Source: UBA4720 sp041499635 (GTDB lineage Bacteria > Gemmatimonadota > Gemmatimonadetes > Gemmatimonadales > Gemmatimonadaceae). From it: 64,000 nt of DNA. Location: the NCBI GenBank assembly GCA_041499635.1, contig JBGQKT010000002.1, positions 1 through 64,000 on the forward strand, read 5' to 3'. Positions 42,478-49,984 of the stretch are shown here, one piece after another. The position numbers and the translations under genes are program-made. How positions within the stretch are numbered: the first letter of the stretch is position 1; the number at the start of each line of letters is the position of its first letter. The notes beneath the pieces are model-generated. The model had not been told where the DNA came from. It did not search any database and was given only the letters and a program-made list of their open reading frames with translations.

Positions 42478-42984
42478 TTAGCAGGCGCCGCGGACACGAC
42501 GACTTGTGGGCGCAATCCACCGCCTGAGAACCAGATGTGACGCGGCGAGCACCATATGATCTTTCCCGCCGAACTTCCATCCATCTGTGTTCACGCCTCC
42601 GTGAAATTCCGATCCCGTCCAGTTCAACGGCATCTTTACTTCGCCACGTGTGATTTTCTCAGAGGCAATGATCGGCCCGTCGAGTTTTCCGACGATTAAG
42701 TAATCGGTTTTGAAGTTCAGCATTCGTCCGACGGCGCCACGATTCAGCTCGAGACGTCCCGCTACGAGCCGCGCATCACCGACCTGCCCGGTGATTTCTC
42801 CGGAGGGAGGAATCAACAGTCGAACACCAAGATTTCGCTGGGCAGTCCAAGTCACGACGATCTGCGCCGAGCCGCACCACACACCGGTCATCGAATCGCG
42901 AGTTGCCTTAGTCTGCGACGATGCTTGAGCGGCGAGCACGCTCATGAGCATGACCACCACCGTGAGCCGCATCGTCGGTCGCAT
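42478..42984 (-). CDS. Secreted protein, unknown function
   Basis: A 168-residue protein starting MRPTMRLTVVVMLMSVLAAQ, with a signal peptide ending ASS-Q. The mature part has SMTGVWCGSAQIVVTWTAQ, LLIPPSGEITGQVGDARL and LNWTGSEFHGGVNTDGWKFG, an all-beta pattern compatible with a small lipocalin-like fold. It starts 8 bp after the USP-DUF5335 stop, so it ends the minus-strand run 45590-42478. An ATG 12 bp further downstream (42972) is an alternative start. No family is recognised. Confidence 0.65.
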   Translation of the reverse strand: MRPTMRLTVVVMLMSVLAAQASSQTKATRDSMTGVWCGSAQIVVTWTAQRNLGVRLLIPPSGEITGQVGDARLVAGRLELNRGAVGRMLNFKTDYLIVGKLDGPIIASEKITRGEVKMPLNWTGSEFHGGVNTDGWKFGGKDHMVLAASHLVLRRWIAPTSRRVRGAC

Positions 42985-42992
42985 TGTCCCGA

Positions 42993-44294
42993 CTATGTGG
43001 TGAACGTAAGCAGCGTCTGGCCATCCCCGTACGAGATACAAAGAACATCGTCCTTCATATCCGACCCTCTTAGAACTGAAACCGAATCGGGACTCGGAAT
43101 GCTCCTGGAAAAATGACGGTCACTGCCGATGAAATCGCCGAGCAGAATTTCGACGCGCCCGTCGCGGTGGTCGTAGTCGGCGCCGATGAATGGAAGCTCT
43201 GCAACTTCGACGAATGCTCCAATGTCCGGGCCATTCACCTCGAGGGTCGCACGGCGACCGGCGTTTCTCTCGGTGAATTGTTTGAGCTGCGACGGCCACA
43301 TGTCCGGGACATATGACGTCAGCGTCGTGTCTTTCCCCCTGCTGATTGCATCGCCGCTGGGCGCAAGCGGTGCACTCTCCGGAACGATCAGAACCGAGCA
43401 GGTCGCGCCGCGAAGAACGTTCAGCGCAACTCCACCGCCGAGCAGACGACGCAGCCCGTAGTGCCGTCTTAGACCAAGCACCAGGAGCTCCGCCTTTGCG
43501 AAGTCACAGTAACGCAGCAGCTCGGTCGCCGGGTCGCCGTGCAGCCGAATCAGGTCAGCACGCATTCCCGGCACGCCTGAGATTTCTTCCTTCACGACGT
43601 CGAAGGCTTCGGTTACGGCGCTCTCATATGCCCTCGCAAATGCCGGTGAATCCGAACCGGGGAAATCCTCCCGCCGCTGAACATGCACGCACGTGACACT
43701 CGCCGCGGGCCCGAACATCGAAAGCACAGAGCGCAAATCACCGAGCTGCGAGGGATCCAGATCCATCGCTATTACAACTCGATGAGGAAGCCGCTCCAGT
43801 CCCGTCGCAGCGACAAGCAGTGGAGTATCTCCGAGCTGCGCAACACGAGCGGCGGTCTCTTCACCAATCAATCTCTCGAAAAGGCCATGACGACTGGCTC
43901 CTACGATGACGAGTCCGGCACTGTGCTCTCGTGCGGCTTGCGAGATTTCCGCAGCCGGAATTCCAACTCGCGGTTCGATGACCCACTCTGCGCTCTGCGA
44001 TTTGCATTTCTCTATCTGCGACTGGACGTCAGCGACGAATTGTTTGATCCGCGTTGAGTCGGAGCCCTCGAAATTGAGAATCGCGTGCGGTATCGCCGCA
44101 GGAATCTGAAGCGGCTCGAGCACTGCGACGACCCTGATATTGAGATCATTGATCCCGGCGATCAGGCTCGCGGCTTTGAATGCAGCGGCGGACGCTGCGC
44201 TGCCATCGGTAGCTACGACGATGGTCGGCTTGACAGTCCCGTGCTCCACCTTGGAAAGAGAGCTCTCGGAAGGAGTAGTTTCGATGGCGGTCAT
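42993..44294 (-). CDS. Universal stress protein fused to a DUF5335 domain
   Basis: A 433-residue protein. Two UspA domains occupy 20-310, with KPTIVVATDGSAASAAAF and RVVIAMDLDPSQLGD; their loops (VGASRHGLFERLIGEETAAR and LGLRRHYGLRRLLGGGVA) lack the GS. After a short linker the C-terminal 110 residues match DUF5335: QLKQFTERNAGRRATLEVNG, ELPFIGADYDHRDGRVEILL and ISYGDGQTLLTF. DUF5335 is normally a separate small protein of unknown role. The gene overlaps the 4-helix gene upstream (ATGA). Confidence 0.82.
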   Translation of the reverse strand: MTAIETTPSESSLSKVEHGTVKPTIVVATDGSAASAAAFKAASLIAGINDLNIRVVAVLEPLQIPAAIPHAILNFEGSDSTRIKQFVADVQSQIEKCKSQSAEWVIEPRVGIPAAEISQAAREHSAGLVIVGASRHGLFERLIGEETAARVAQLGDTPLLVAATGLERLPHRVVIAMDLDPSQLGDLRSVLSMFGPAASVTCVHVQRREDFPGSDSPAFARAYESAVTEAFDVVKEEISGVPGMRADLIRLHGDPATELLRYCDFAKAELLVLGLRRHYGLRRLLGGGVALNVLRGATCSVLIVPESAPLAPSGDAISRGKDTTLTSYVPDMWPSQLKQFTERNAGRRATLEVNGPDIGAFVEVAELPFIGADYDHRDGRVEILLGDFIGSDRHFSRSIPSPDSVSVLRGSDMKDDVLCISYGDGQTLLTFTT

Positions 44295-44659
44295 AATGTC
44301 ACCACTTCAGCATGAGTGAGCAGAACGGCGAGAATAATCGCAATGTTGACCGGAATCCCGATCTTCGACTGGGGCAGATTCAGGATGCAGAGAATGAGCG
44401 ACGCGACAGCCGCGCCGAATGTGAACGATGGCCACCAGGACGCGTGACGCAGGACGCCAACCGCTGCGAGCGTGAACGCAAGCGAGCCTCCCAGCCAAAG
44501 AGCGCCAATGACACGCATGACGGTCGTGCCCGTGGAAACTCGCCCCGCGAGCAACGTGGATTGTCCAGGAATGCCGTTGGCAAGTCCCCACGGACCGGCG
44601 AATCCAACGAGATGTGCAAAGCCGTGCATTAGCAGCAGAAGCGCGAAGATGATGTACAT
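44291..44659 (-). CDS. Small four-helix membrane protein
   Basis: A 122-residue integral membrane protein with four helices, starting MYIIFALLLLMHGFAHLVGF, then VMRVIGALWLGGSLAFTLAA, PSFTFGAAVASLILCILNL and NIAIILAVLLTHAE. HGFAHLVGF is shared by a family of small uncharacterised membrane proteins. It is placed between two USP genes: 16 bp after one, and coupled by ATGA to the USP-DUF5335 gene. The start at 44659 avoids overlap with the upstream gene. Confidence 0.75.
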   Translation of the reverse strand: MYIIFALLLLMHGFAHLVGFAGPWGLANGIPGQSTLLAGRVSTGTTVMRVIGALWLGGSLAFTLAAVGVLRHASWWPSFTFGAAVASLILCILNLPQSKIGIPVNIAIILAVLLTHAEVVTL

Positions 44660-44675
44660 GTTCAATCCCTGAGCG

Positions 44676-45590
44676 TCACTCTTTTGCGGGAGCGACGAGT
44701 ATTGGTGTTTTGATTCGGCGAACGAGTCCGAGTGAAACGCTGCCAATGAGAGCTCGTGCCACTCGCGACAGGCCGCGAGTACCGACCACAAGAACATCTG
44801 CCCCGACGCGCTCACAGAATTCGGCGATCGCAGGCACCGGCGCACCGTTCAGTACCACGGTCTCGACCACGACTCCAGCGGGCGGACGGAGCCTCTTGAT
44901 CAATCGGCGGAAAAGAACCTGAATCTCGGCGGGATTTTCCTCCGCGAGCGGCGCCTCCGTTCCCAGCACTTCAACCGGCTCTTCGACGTATGCGAGGTAG
45001 AGCGTGCCCCCGTTCGCAAGCATCTCGAGAGCGACTGACGCCGCGCGCGTGCTCGCTACTCTGAAGTCCACTGCCGCAACGATGGTCGATGGTCGCTCCA
45101 TCTCATCGTCCACGACAAGCACTGGCACAGAGGAGTGGCGCATCACCTGCAACGTCGTGTCCCCGCCGAGGAAACGATCGACTACTCCCCGCTGACTTCG
45201 GCCGAGTATGATCAGATCGGCTGCGCGCGTGTCTGCAACCCGCGCAATTTCTGTCACCGGATTACCGACAACTACCTGACGGCTCCAGCCCGGCTTATCG
45301 GACGCCTCACCGATCGCGTCGCGCATGGCTGAATCGCGAAGCTGAATTCGAAGATCCTCGATCTCGGAGCGTGGCTCATCCATTCCAAGGTTGAGCTTGT
45401 ACGAGGACATCGGAGGAAGGACACTAACGACGTGTACGTCCCAGCCATTTATCGGTGCAATCAGACTCGCCGACTGGATCGCCGAATACGATGCAGGTGA
45501 GCCGTCGAATCCGACGACAATTCCTCCAGATGCGGGGTGTTCAAATTGCCATTCCTGCTCGGAAGTGATTGGTGCTGTCCTGGTAGTCAT
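44676..45590 (-). CDS. Universal stress protein, tandem UspA domains
   Basis: A 304-residue double USP. Domain 1 (GIVVGFDGSPASYSAI) has the variant loop LGRSQRGVVDRFLGGDTTLQ without GS. Domain 2 (STIVAAVDFRVASTRAAS) ends in a complete loop GTRGLSRVARALIGSVSL. The same asymmetry is seen in the USP at 28703. The start has GGAGG (GAGGAAGCC) upstream. It heads a four-gene minus-strand run and is divergent from the PPOX operon. Confidence 0.9.
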   Translation of the reverse strand: MTTRTAPITSEQEWQFEHPASGGIVVGFDGSPASYSAIQSASLIAPINGWDVHVVSVLPPMSSYKLNLGMDEPRSEIEDLRIQLRDSAMRDAIGEASDKPGWSRQVVVGNPVTEIARVADTRAADLIILGRSQRGVVDRFLGGDTTLQVMRHSSVPVLVVDDEMERPSTIVAAVDFRVASTRAASVALEMLANGGTLYLAYVEEPVEVLGTEAPLAEENPAEIQVLFRRLIKRLRPPAGVVVETVVLNGAPVPAIAEFCERVGADVLVVGTRGLSRVARALIGSVSLGLVRRIKTPILVAPAKE

Positions 45591-45802
45591 GGCTTCCTCC
45601 GCAATGGCGAAATTCGTAGATCAGCCGTAGTTGCGCGGCGATTCCAAAAATGACCCTTCAGGCGAGAGGGATCAGTCGGCAAAGCCCTGAAGTCGTGTGG
45701 GGCAAACTCTTCCGGCGTTCACGTTCGAGGGTTGATTTCCCTGACAGGATTTGCATAGAACCGCTGACTTCACGTGAAGCCACCAGCCGCGAGATTTCAT
45801 CC
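45591..45802. promoter_or_regulatory. Divergent control region, USP run and PPOX-USP-VIT-ATPase operon
   Basis: This 212-bp gap contains TTTCCCTGACAGG (45736-45748), the best copy of the recurrent motif with a palindromic core CCTGACAGG, 56 bp before the PPOX start. It is followed by TTGCATAGA (45751-45759). The same TTGCATAGA is found upstream of the nirK-like gene on the minus strand. A second pair, CCCTTCAGG and CCCTGAAG (45655-45692), lies nearer the minus-strand USP. Confidence 0.5.
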
Positions 45803-46255
45803 ATGAATCCGACCCCTTCGATCACGATTCGCGAGCTCACCGCCGACGAGATGCACTCACTGCTTTCTCGAAATCACGTCGGCCGAATCGCATTTTCGTT
45901 TCACGATCAGGTCGACATCAGGCCGATCCATTACGCCTATGCCGACAACTGGCTTTACGGTCGGACTTCGCCGAGCGACAAGCTCGTGACTTTGCAACAC
46001 AATCAGTGGGTCGCGTTCGAAGTCGATGAGGTGAAGGGACCGTTCGATTGGGAAAGTGTCGTCGCTCACGGAAGCTTCTATCGGCTGAGTGACGAAACGG
46101 CGCCGCAGAATCTCGAGCTGCGCGACGAAGCATTGAAACTGCTTCGCTCATTTGCTCCCGAAACATTGCGCGGCACAGATCCGGTTCCCTTCCGCACCGA
46201 GCTGTTTGCAATTGCCATCGACCGGCTCACCGGTCGCGCAGCAAGTACATCCTGA
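45803..46255 (+). CDS. PPOX-fold flavin-binding protein
   Basis: A 150-residue pyridoxamine-phosphate-oxidase-like protein of the short (nitroimidazole-resistance/flavin-nucleotide-binding) type. The start at 45803 gives MNPTPSITIRELTADEMHSL. The core has HVGRIAFSFHDQVDIRPIHY, LYGRTSPSDKLVTLQHNQWV and VVAHGSFYRLSDE, with the phosphate-binding K-L and the closing strand typical of the family. It probably binds FMN or F420-type cofactors; substrate unknown. It leads the operon PPOX-USP-VIT-ATPase and is followed by USP after 13 bp. Confidence 0.87.
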   Translation: MNPTPSITIRELTADEMHSLLSRNHVGRIAFSFHDQVDIRPIHYAYADNWLYGRTSPSDKLVTLQHNQWVAFEVDEVKGPFDWESVVAHGSFYRLSDETAPQNLELRDEALKLLRSFAPETLRGTDPVPFRTELFAIAIDRLTGRAASTS

Positions 46256-46268
46256 ATTGGAGGATTTT

Positions 46269-47231
46269 ATGTATCGCATAATCATGGTGCCGGTGGATGG
46301 ATCTGCTTTCTCGCGTGAAGCAGTGTTCCAGGGACTTCGTCTCGCCCGGAAAAACGGCGCGCAGCTTCGACTGGTGAGAGTCTCATCCATCCCTGGTCTG
46401 GTAGGCGGACCCGATACGATTGCTCTCGAGAACACCGCGCGGATGAGCGAGCGCGATGCGATGCTCGCGCATCTCTACCGCCTCGCGGCAGAGTGCAGAG
46501 CCAACGCACCCGTCGATGTCACCGCTGATGTCGAAGATGGTCCGATTGCGGATGCCTTGCGCGCGCATGCACTGCGTCATGAAGTCGATCTGATCGTCAT
46601 GGCCACGCACGCACGACGAGGAATGGCGCGCGTCTGGCTCGGCAGTGTTGCAGACAGGCTCATCCGCGAGACAGGAATTCCCGTTCTAATCGTTCGGCCA
46701 CCGTCTCTGGCGACGGAGCTGATCGACGGCGCGTGCTACCGCCGCATCATCGTCCCGCTCGATGGATCGCCGCTAGCAGAGCAGAGCCTTGCTCCGGCGA
46801 TAGCTCTTGCCGAGACCGAGCATGCGGAGCTGACGCTGCTCCGCATCGTACCGGCGGTTGCTAACATTCCAACTGGTGAGCTGCATTCTACGATCGGTCC
46901 CGCGCGAGCCCGCGATGTCGACGAGGCGGAGAAATACCTCTCCGGCATGCGAGTGCGGCTTGCCGGTAGTCACTTCCGTGTTCGTTCGGCGGTCGTCGTC
47001 GCTGAGGATATTCCGAACGCTGTCATCGGGTTCGCACAAGCGAATGATGGCGACCTTATCGCAATCGCTACGCACGGGCGAGGCGGAATCGCGCGCGCAG
47101 TTCTCGGCAGCGTCGCAGACCGCGTTATGAGCGAAGGCGTGTTATCGGTCCTTGTCATTCATCCGGCCGAGGAGCTGCAGCCGGAATTCTTAGCGGAGAC
47201 TGAAGGCGCCGGCGTCGTAGTGCTCGGCTGA
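46269..47231 (+). CDS. Universal stress protein, tandem UspA domains (ATP-type loops)
   Basis: A 320-residue double USP starting MYRIIMVPVDGSAFSREAVF. Domain 1 loop is THARRGMARVWLGSVADRL and domain 2 loop is THGRGGIARAVLGSVADRV; both keep GS, and the second has the full motif, so ATP binding is likely. The ribosome binding site TTGGAGGA fixes the start. It resembles the USP at 23207 more than its neighbours. It lies between PPOX and a VIT1-type transporter, both within 14 bp. Confidence 0.92.
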   Translation: MYRIIMVPVDGSAFSREAVFQGLRLARKNGAQLRLVRVSSIPGLVGGPDTIALENTARMSERDAMLAHLYRLAAECRANAPVDVTADVEDGPIADALRAHALRHEVDLIVMATHARRGMARVWLGSVADRLIRETGIPVLIVRPPSLATELIDGACYRRIIVPLDGSPLAEQSLAPAIALAETEHAELTLLRIVPAVANIPTGELHSTIGPARARDVDEAEKYLSGMRVRLAGSHFRVRSAVVVAEDIPNAVIGFAQANDGDLIAIATHGRGGIARAVLGSVADRVMSEGVLSVLVIHPAEELQPEFLAETEGAGVVVLG

Positions 47232-47238
47232 CAGCGTC

Positions 47239-47928
47239 ATGCGCCGTCACGTCGAGCAGCATTTCACCGGCAGTGACACCGTGCGGGATGTTGTCATCGG
47301 AATGTCCGATGGACTGACTGTTCCGTTTGCGCTCGCTGCCGGTCTCACCGGTGCGATCGCATCGAGTGGGATAATCGTAACCGCCGGACTCGCAGAGATT
47401 GCCGCTGGCTCGATCGCAATGGGACTCGGCGGTTACCTCGCCGCGCGAAGTGATGCTGAGCACTATGCGAGTGAGTTGAAGCGCGAGGAGCAGGAGATCG
47501 TCGAGAAGCCCGCGGCGGAGCGACAGGAAATTGCCGACGTGTTCTCGAGCTATGGACTGACCGCCGCGGAAAGTGCGCCAGTAGTCGAAGCGCTCGCATC
47601 GCGGCCCGAGCAATGGCGCGATTTCATGATGCGATTCGAGCTCGGACTCGAGAAGCCCGATCCACGCCGTTCTCTGCGAAGCGCTCTCACTATCGCAGTT
47701 TCATACGTGGTCGGCGGGTTTGTACCTCTTGCGTCGTATATCGTGACGAGTGATGCCGAAGTCGCACTAAGAGTATCGATCGCTGTCACACTCACCGCAT
47801 TGGTCATTTTCGGCTACGTGAAAGGACGATTCACGGGAGCTCATCCGCTAAAAAGCGCACTGCAAACCGCCGCGATCGGAAGTATTGCAGCGAGTGCCGC
47901 TTTCGGCATTGCAAGACTGATCGGGTAA
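47239..47928 (+). CDS. VIT1/CCC1-type metal transporter
   Basis: A 229-residue protein with five helices, similar to the vacuolar iron transporter VIT1/CCC1 family: VRDVVIGMSDGLTVPFALAA, LAEIAAGSIAMGLGGYLAAR, and the acidic segment between helices 2 and 3 (YASELKREEQEIVEKPAAER), which forms the metal-binding domain in VIT1. It likely moves Fe(II) or Mn(II). It is 7 bp after USP and 4 bp before a P-type ATPase gene. A second family member stands next to another P-type ATPase at 52768. Confidence 0.87.
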   Translation: MRRHVEQHFTGSDTVRDVVIGMSDGLTVPFALAAGLTGAIASSGIIVTAGLAEIAAGSIAMGLGGYLAARSDAEHYASELKREEQEIVEKPAAERQEIADVFSSYGLTAAESAPVVEALASRPEQWRDFMMRFELGLEKPDPRRSLRSALTIAVSYVVGGFVPLASYIVTSDAEVALRVSIAVTLTALVIFGYVKGRFTGAHPLKSALQTAAIGSIAASAAFGIARLIG

Positions 47929-47932
47929 TTCG

Positions 47933-49840
47933 ATGCGAGGGTGGGTGAAGGCTGGATGGCTGCCACTTCTCACGCTGTTGTTCATCGCTGGTGGCGCGCT
48001 GGTTCTCATCGGCGACGCAAGCGCGTCCGCTGCGGAAGTCGTCTGGTGGGTCGGCCTCGTGATCGTCGGCGCGCCGCTCGTCGTGCAGACAATTCGTGAG
48101 ATTGCCTCCGGTCGATTTGCCGTTGATCTCGTTGCAACTCTCGCGATACTGCTCGCGATTTTCTTGTGGCAGCCGCTCGCAGGGCTTGTGATCGTGCTCA
48201 TGCAGTCCGGGGGCGAGGCGCTCGAGCGTTACGCAGAACGAAGAGCGACAGATGCGGTGCGAGCACTCGAGGACGCTGCGCCGAGAATCGCTCATCGAAT
48301 CGCAGGTGCCGCAGTTGAAGATGTCGAAGCCGGAGACGTAAAGGTCGGCGATTTGTTGCTCATTCGTCCCGGTGAGCTGGTCCCCTGCGATTGCATCGTC
48401 GTCACGGGCCGCTCCCACATCGACGTCGCAAAGCTCACCGGCGAGCCACTTCCCGTGACGGCTGAATCCGGATCACGCTTGATGAGCGGAAGCCTCAATC
48501 AGGAATCACCGCTCGAAGTTCAGGCGCTGGCACCAGCCAGCGAAAGTCAGTATGCACGTATTGTTGAGCTCGTCCGCTCGGCACAAGCGAGCAAAGCACC
48601 GTTGCAGCGACTTGCCGATCGTTATGGGGTTTGGTTCACCCCACTCACGTTGCTGGTTTGCGCAATCGCGTACGTGATGTCAGGAGATCCGATTCGCGTT
48701 CTTGCGATTCTCGTTGTCGCAACCCCGTGTCCCCTGCTTCTTGCTGCGCCGGTCGCGATCATCGGAGGAATCAACTCCGCAGCAAAGCGTCAGATAATCA
48801 TAAGAAACGGAACTGCCCTCGAGAATCTGGGACAAGTAACGACTGCAGTTTTCGACAAAACGGGAACCGTAACTGTGGGACGTCCGGAAGTGCGACGTGT
48901 AATTCGTGCTGGGGAACTCCCGGCATCCGAGAGCCTTCGGCTGGCAAGCGGAGTGGAACGCGGATCGAGTCACCTGCTTGCGCGCACTCTGGTCGAGGCG
49001 GCCGAGCGTGACAATCACACATTGCCTGAAGCGACGGATGTCCACGAGCATGCCGGTCGAGGCATCACCGGTATTGTCGAGGGCCACACAGTTACTGTGG
49101 GTGCTGCTTCCTATGTAATCGATCGTTATCCGTCAATAGAGCGCGAGCTCGATGTTGTCGACGATCCTGGAAAGGGACTGAGAGCGTACATCGTCGTCGA
49201 CGGAAAGCTGGCGGGAATTGTCGAGTACGCAGATCAGGTCCGACCTGAAATTCCCGACCTTCTCGAGCGGCTGCGAAAACTGGGAGTGACACGAGCTCTT
49301 CTTTTGTCGGGTGATCAAAACGCGAACGTTCGCGCGGTCGCGGAAGAGCTCGGCATTCGCGAAGCTGCCGGCGATCTATTGCCTGAGCAGAAAGTGAACG
49401 TGATAACGGATCTGGTGAAAACCGGCCACAGAGTCGCAATGATAGGTGACGGGACAAACGATGCGCCGGCGCTCAGCGCTGCCACTGTCGGAATCGCGCT
49501 CGCCAGTCAAGGCGGCGGGATTACAGCAGAGGCAGCGGATGTCGTAATCCTGATAGATGATCTGTCACGCGTCGCTGAAGGAGTTCGCATCGGCCAGAGA
49601 ACAATGACTATTGCCCGCCAGTCAATCTGGTTTGGGCTTGCACTCAGTGGCGCTGCCGCCGGCATTGCCGCACTCGGTGGAATTGCGCCGGTTCAAGGAG
49701 CTCTATTGCAGGAAATCATAGATGTAGCCGTGATCCTCAATGCGTTACGCGCCAGCTCGCTGGGGACGGAGCGAAATCGCACAGGACCGGAGCGTCCCCA
49801 ACGACCCGCGATCAACCGGCCAGTGTTCGCGCAGCATTGA
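47933..49840 (+). CDS. Heavy-metal P1B-type ATPase lacking N-terminal metal-binding domain
   Basis: A 635-residue P1B-type ATPase. Membrane helices open directly at residue 8. The A-domain motif is KLTGEPLPV, the metal helix has TPCPLLLAAPVAI (Cys-Pro-Cys), phosphorylation is at DKTGTVT, and the hinge is MIGDGTNDAPAL, so catalysis should be intact. The N-domain motif normally read as S-x-HP reads SSHLLARTL, with Leu for Pro. No CxxC heavy-metal domain precedes it. The exported metal is uncertain (Zn/Cd/Co or Cu). It ends the PPOX-USP-VIT operon. Confidence 0.88.
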   Translation: MRGWVKAGWLPLLTLLFIAGGALVLIGDASASAAEVVWWVGLVIVGAPLVVQTIREIASGRFAVDLVATLAILLAIFLWQPLAGLVIVLMQSGGEALERYAERRATDAVRALEDAAPRIAHRIAGAAVEDVEAGDVKVGDLLLIRPGELVPCDCIVVTGRSHIDVAKLTGEPLPVTAESGSRLMSGSLNQESPLEVQALAPASESQYARIVELVRSAQASKAPLQRLADRYGVWFTPLTLLVCAIAYVMSGDPIRVLAILVVATPCPLLLAAPVAIIGGINSAAKRQIIIRNGTALENLGQVTTAVFDKTGTVTVGRPEVRRVIRAGELPASESLRLASGVERGSSHLLARTLVEAAERDNHTLPEATDVHEHAGRGITGIVEGHTVTVGAASYVIDRYPSIERELDVVDDPGKGLRAYIVVDGKLAGIVEYADQVRPEIPDLLERLRKLGVTRALLLSGDQNANVRAVAEELGIREAAGDLLPEQKVNVITDLVKTGHRVAMIGDGTNDAPALSAATVGIALASQGGGITAEAADVVILIDDLSRVAEGVRIGQRTMTIARQSIWFGLALSGAAAGIAALGGIAPVQGALLQEIIDVAVILNALRASSLGTERNRTGPERPQRPAINRPVFAQH

Positions 49841-49984
49841 CGGTTTTCCGCGTGCTTTTCGATTTCTTTCGAGCGCGCCTCCGCGTCAGTGAAATGGTCG
49901 GCCAGAGCTACGCGCATCAGACAAACGACGCAGCGCCGCGATTTCAACCGTGATCAGGGCGTCCGCGAGTTTGCGCAGTCATCG

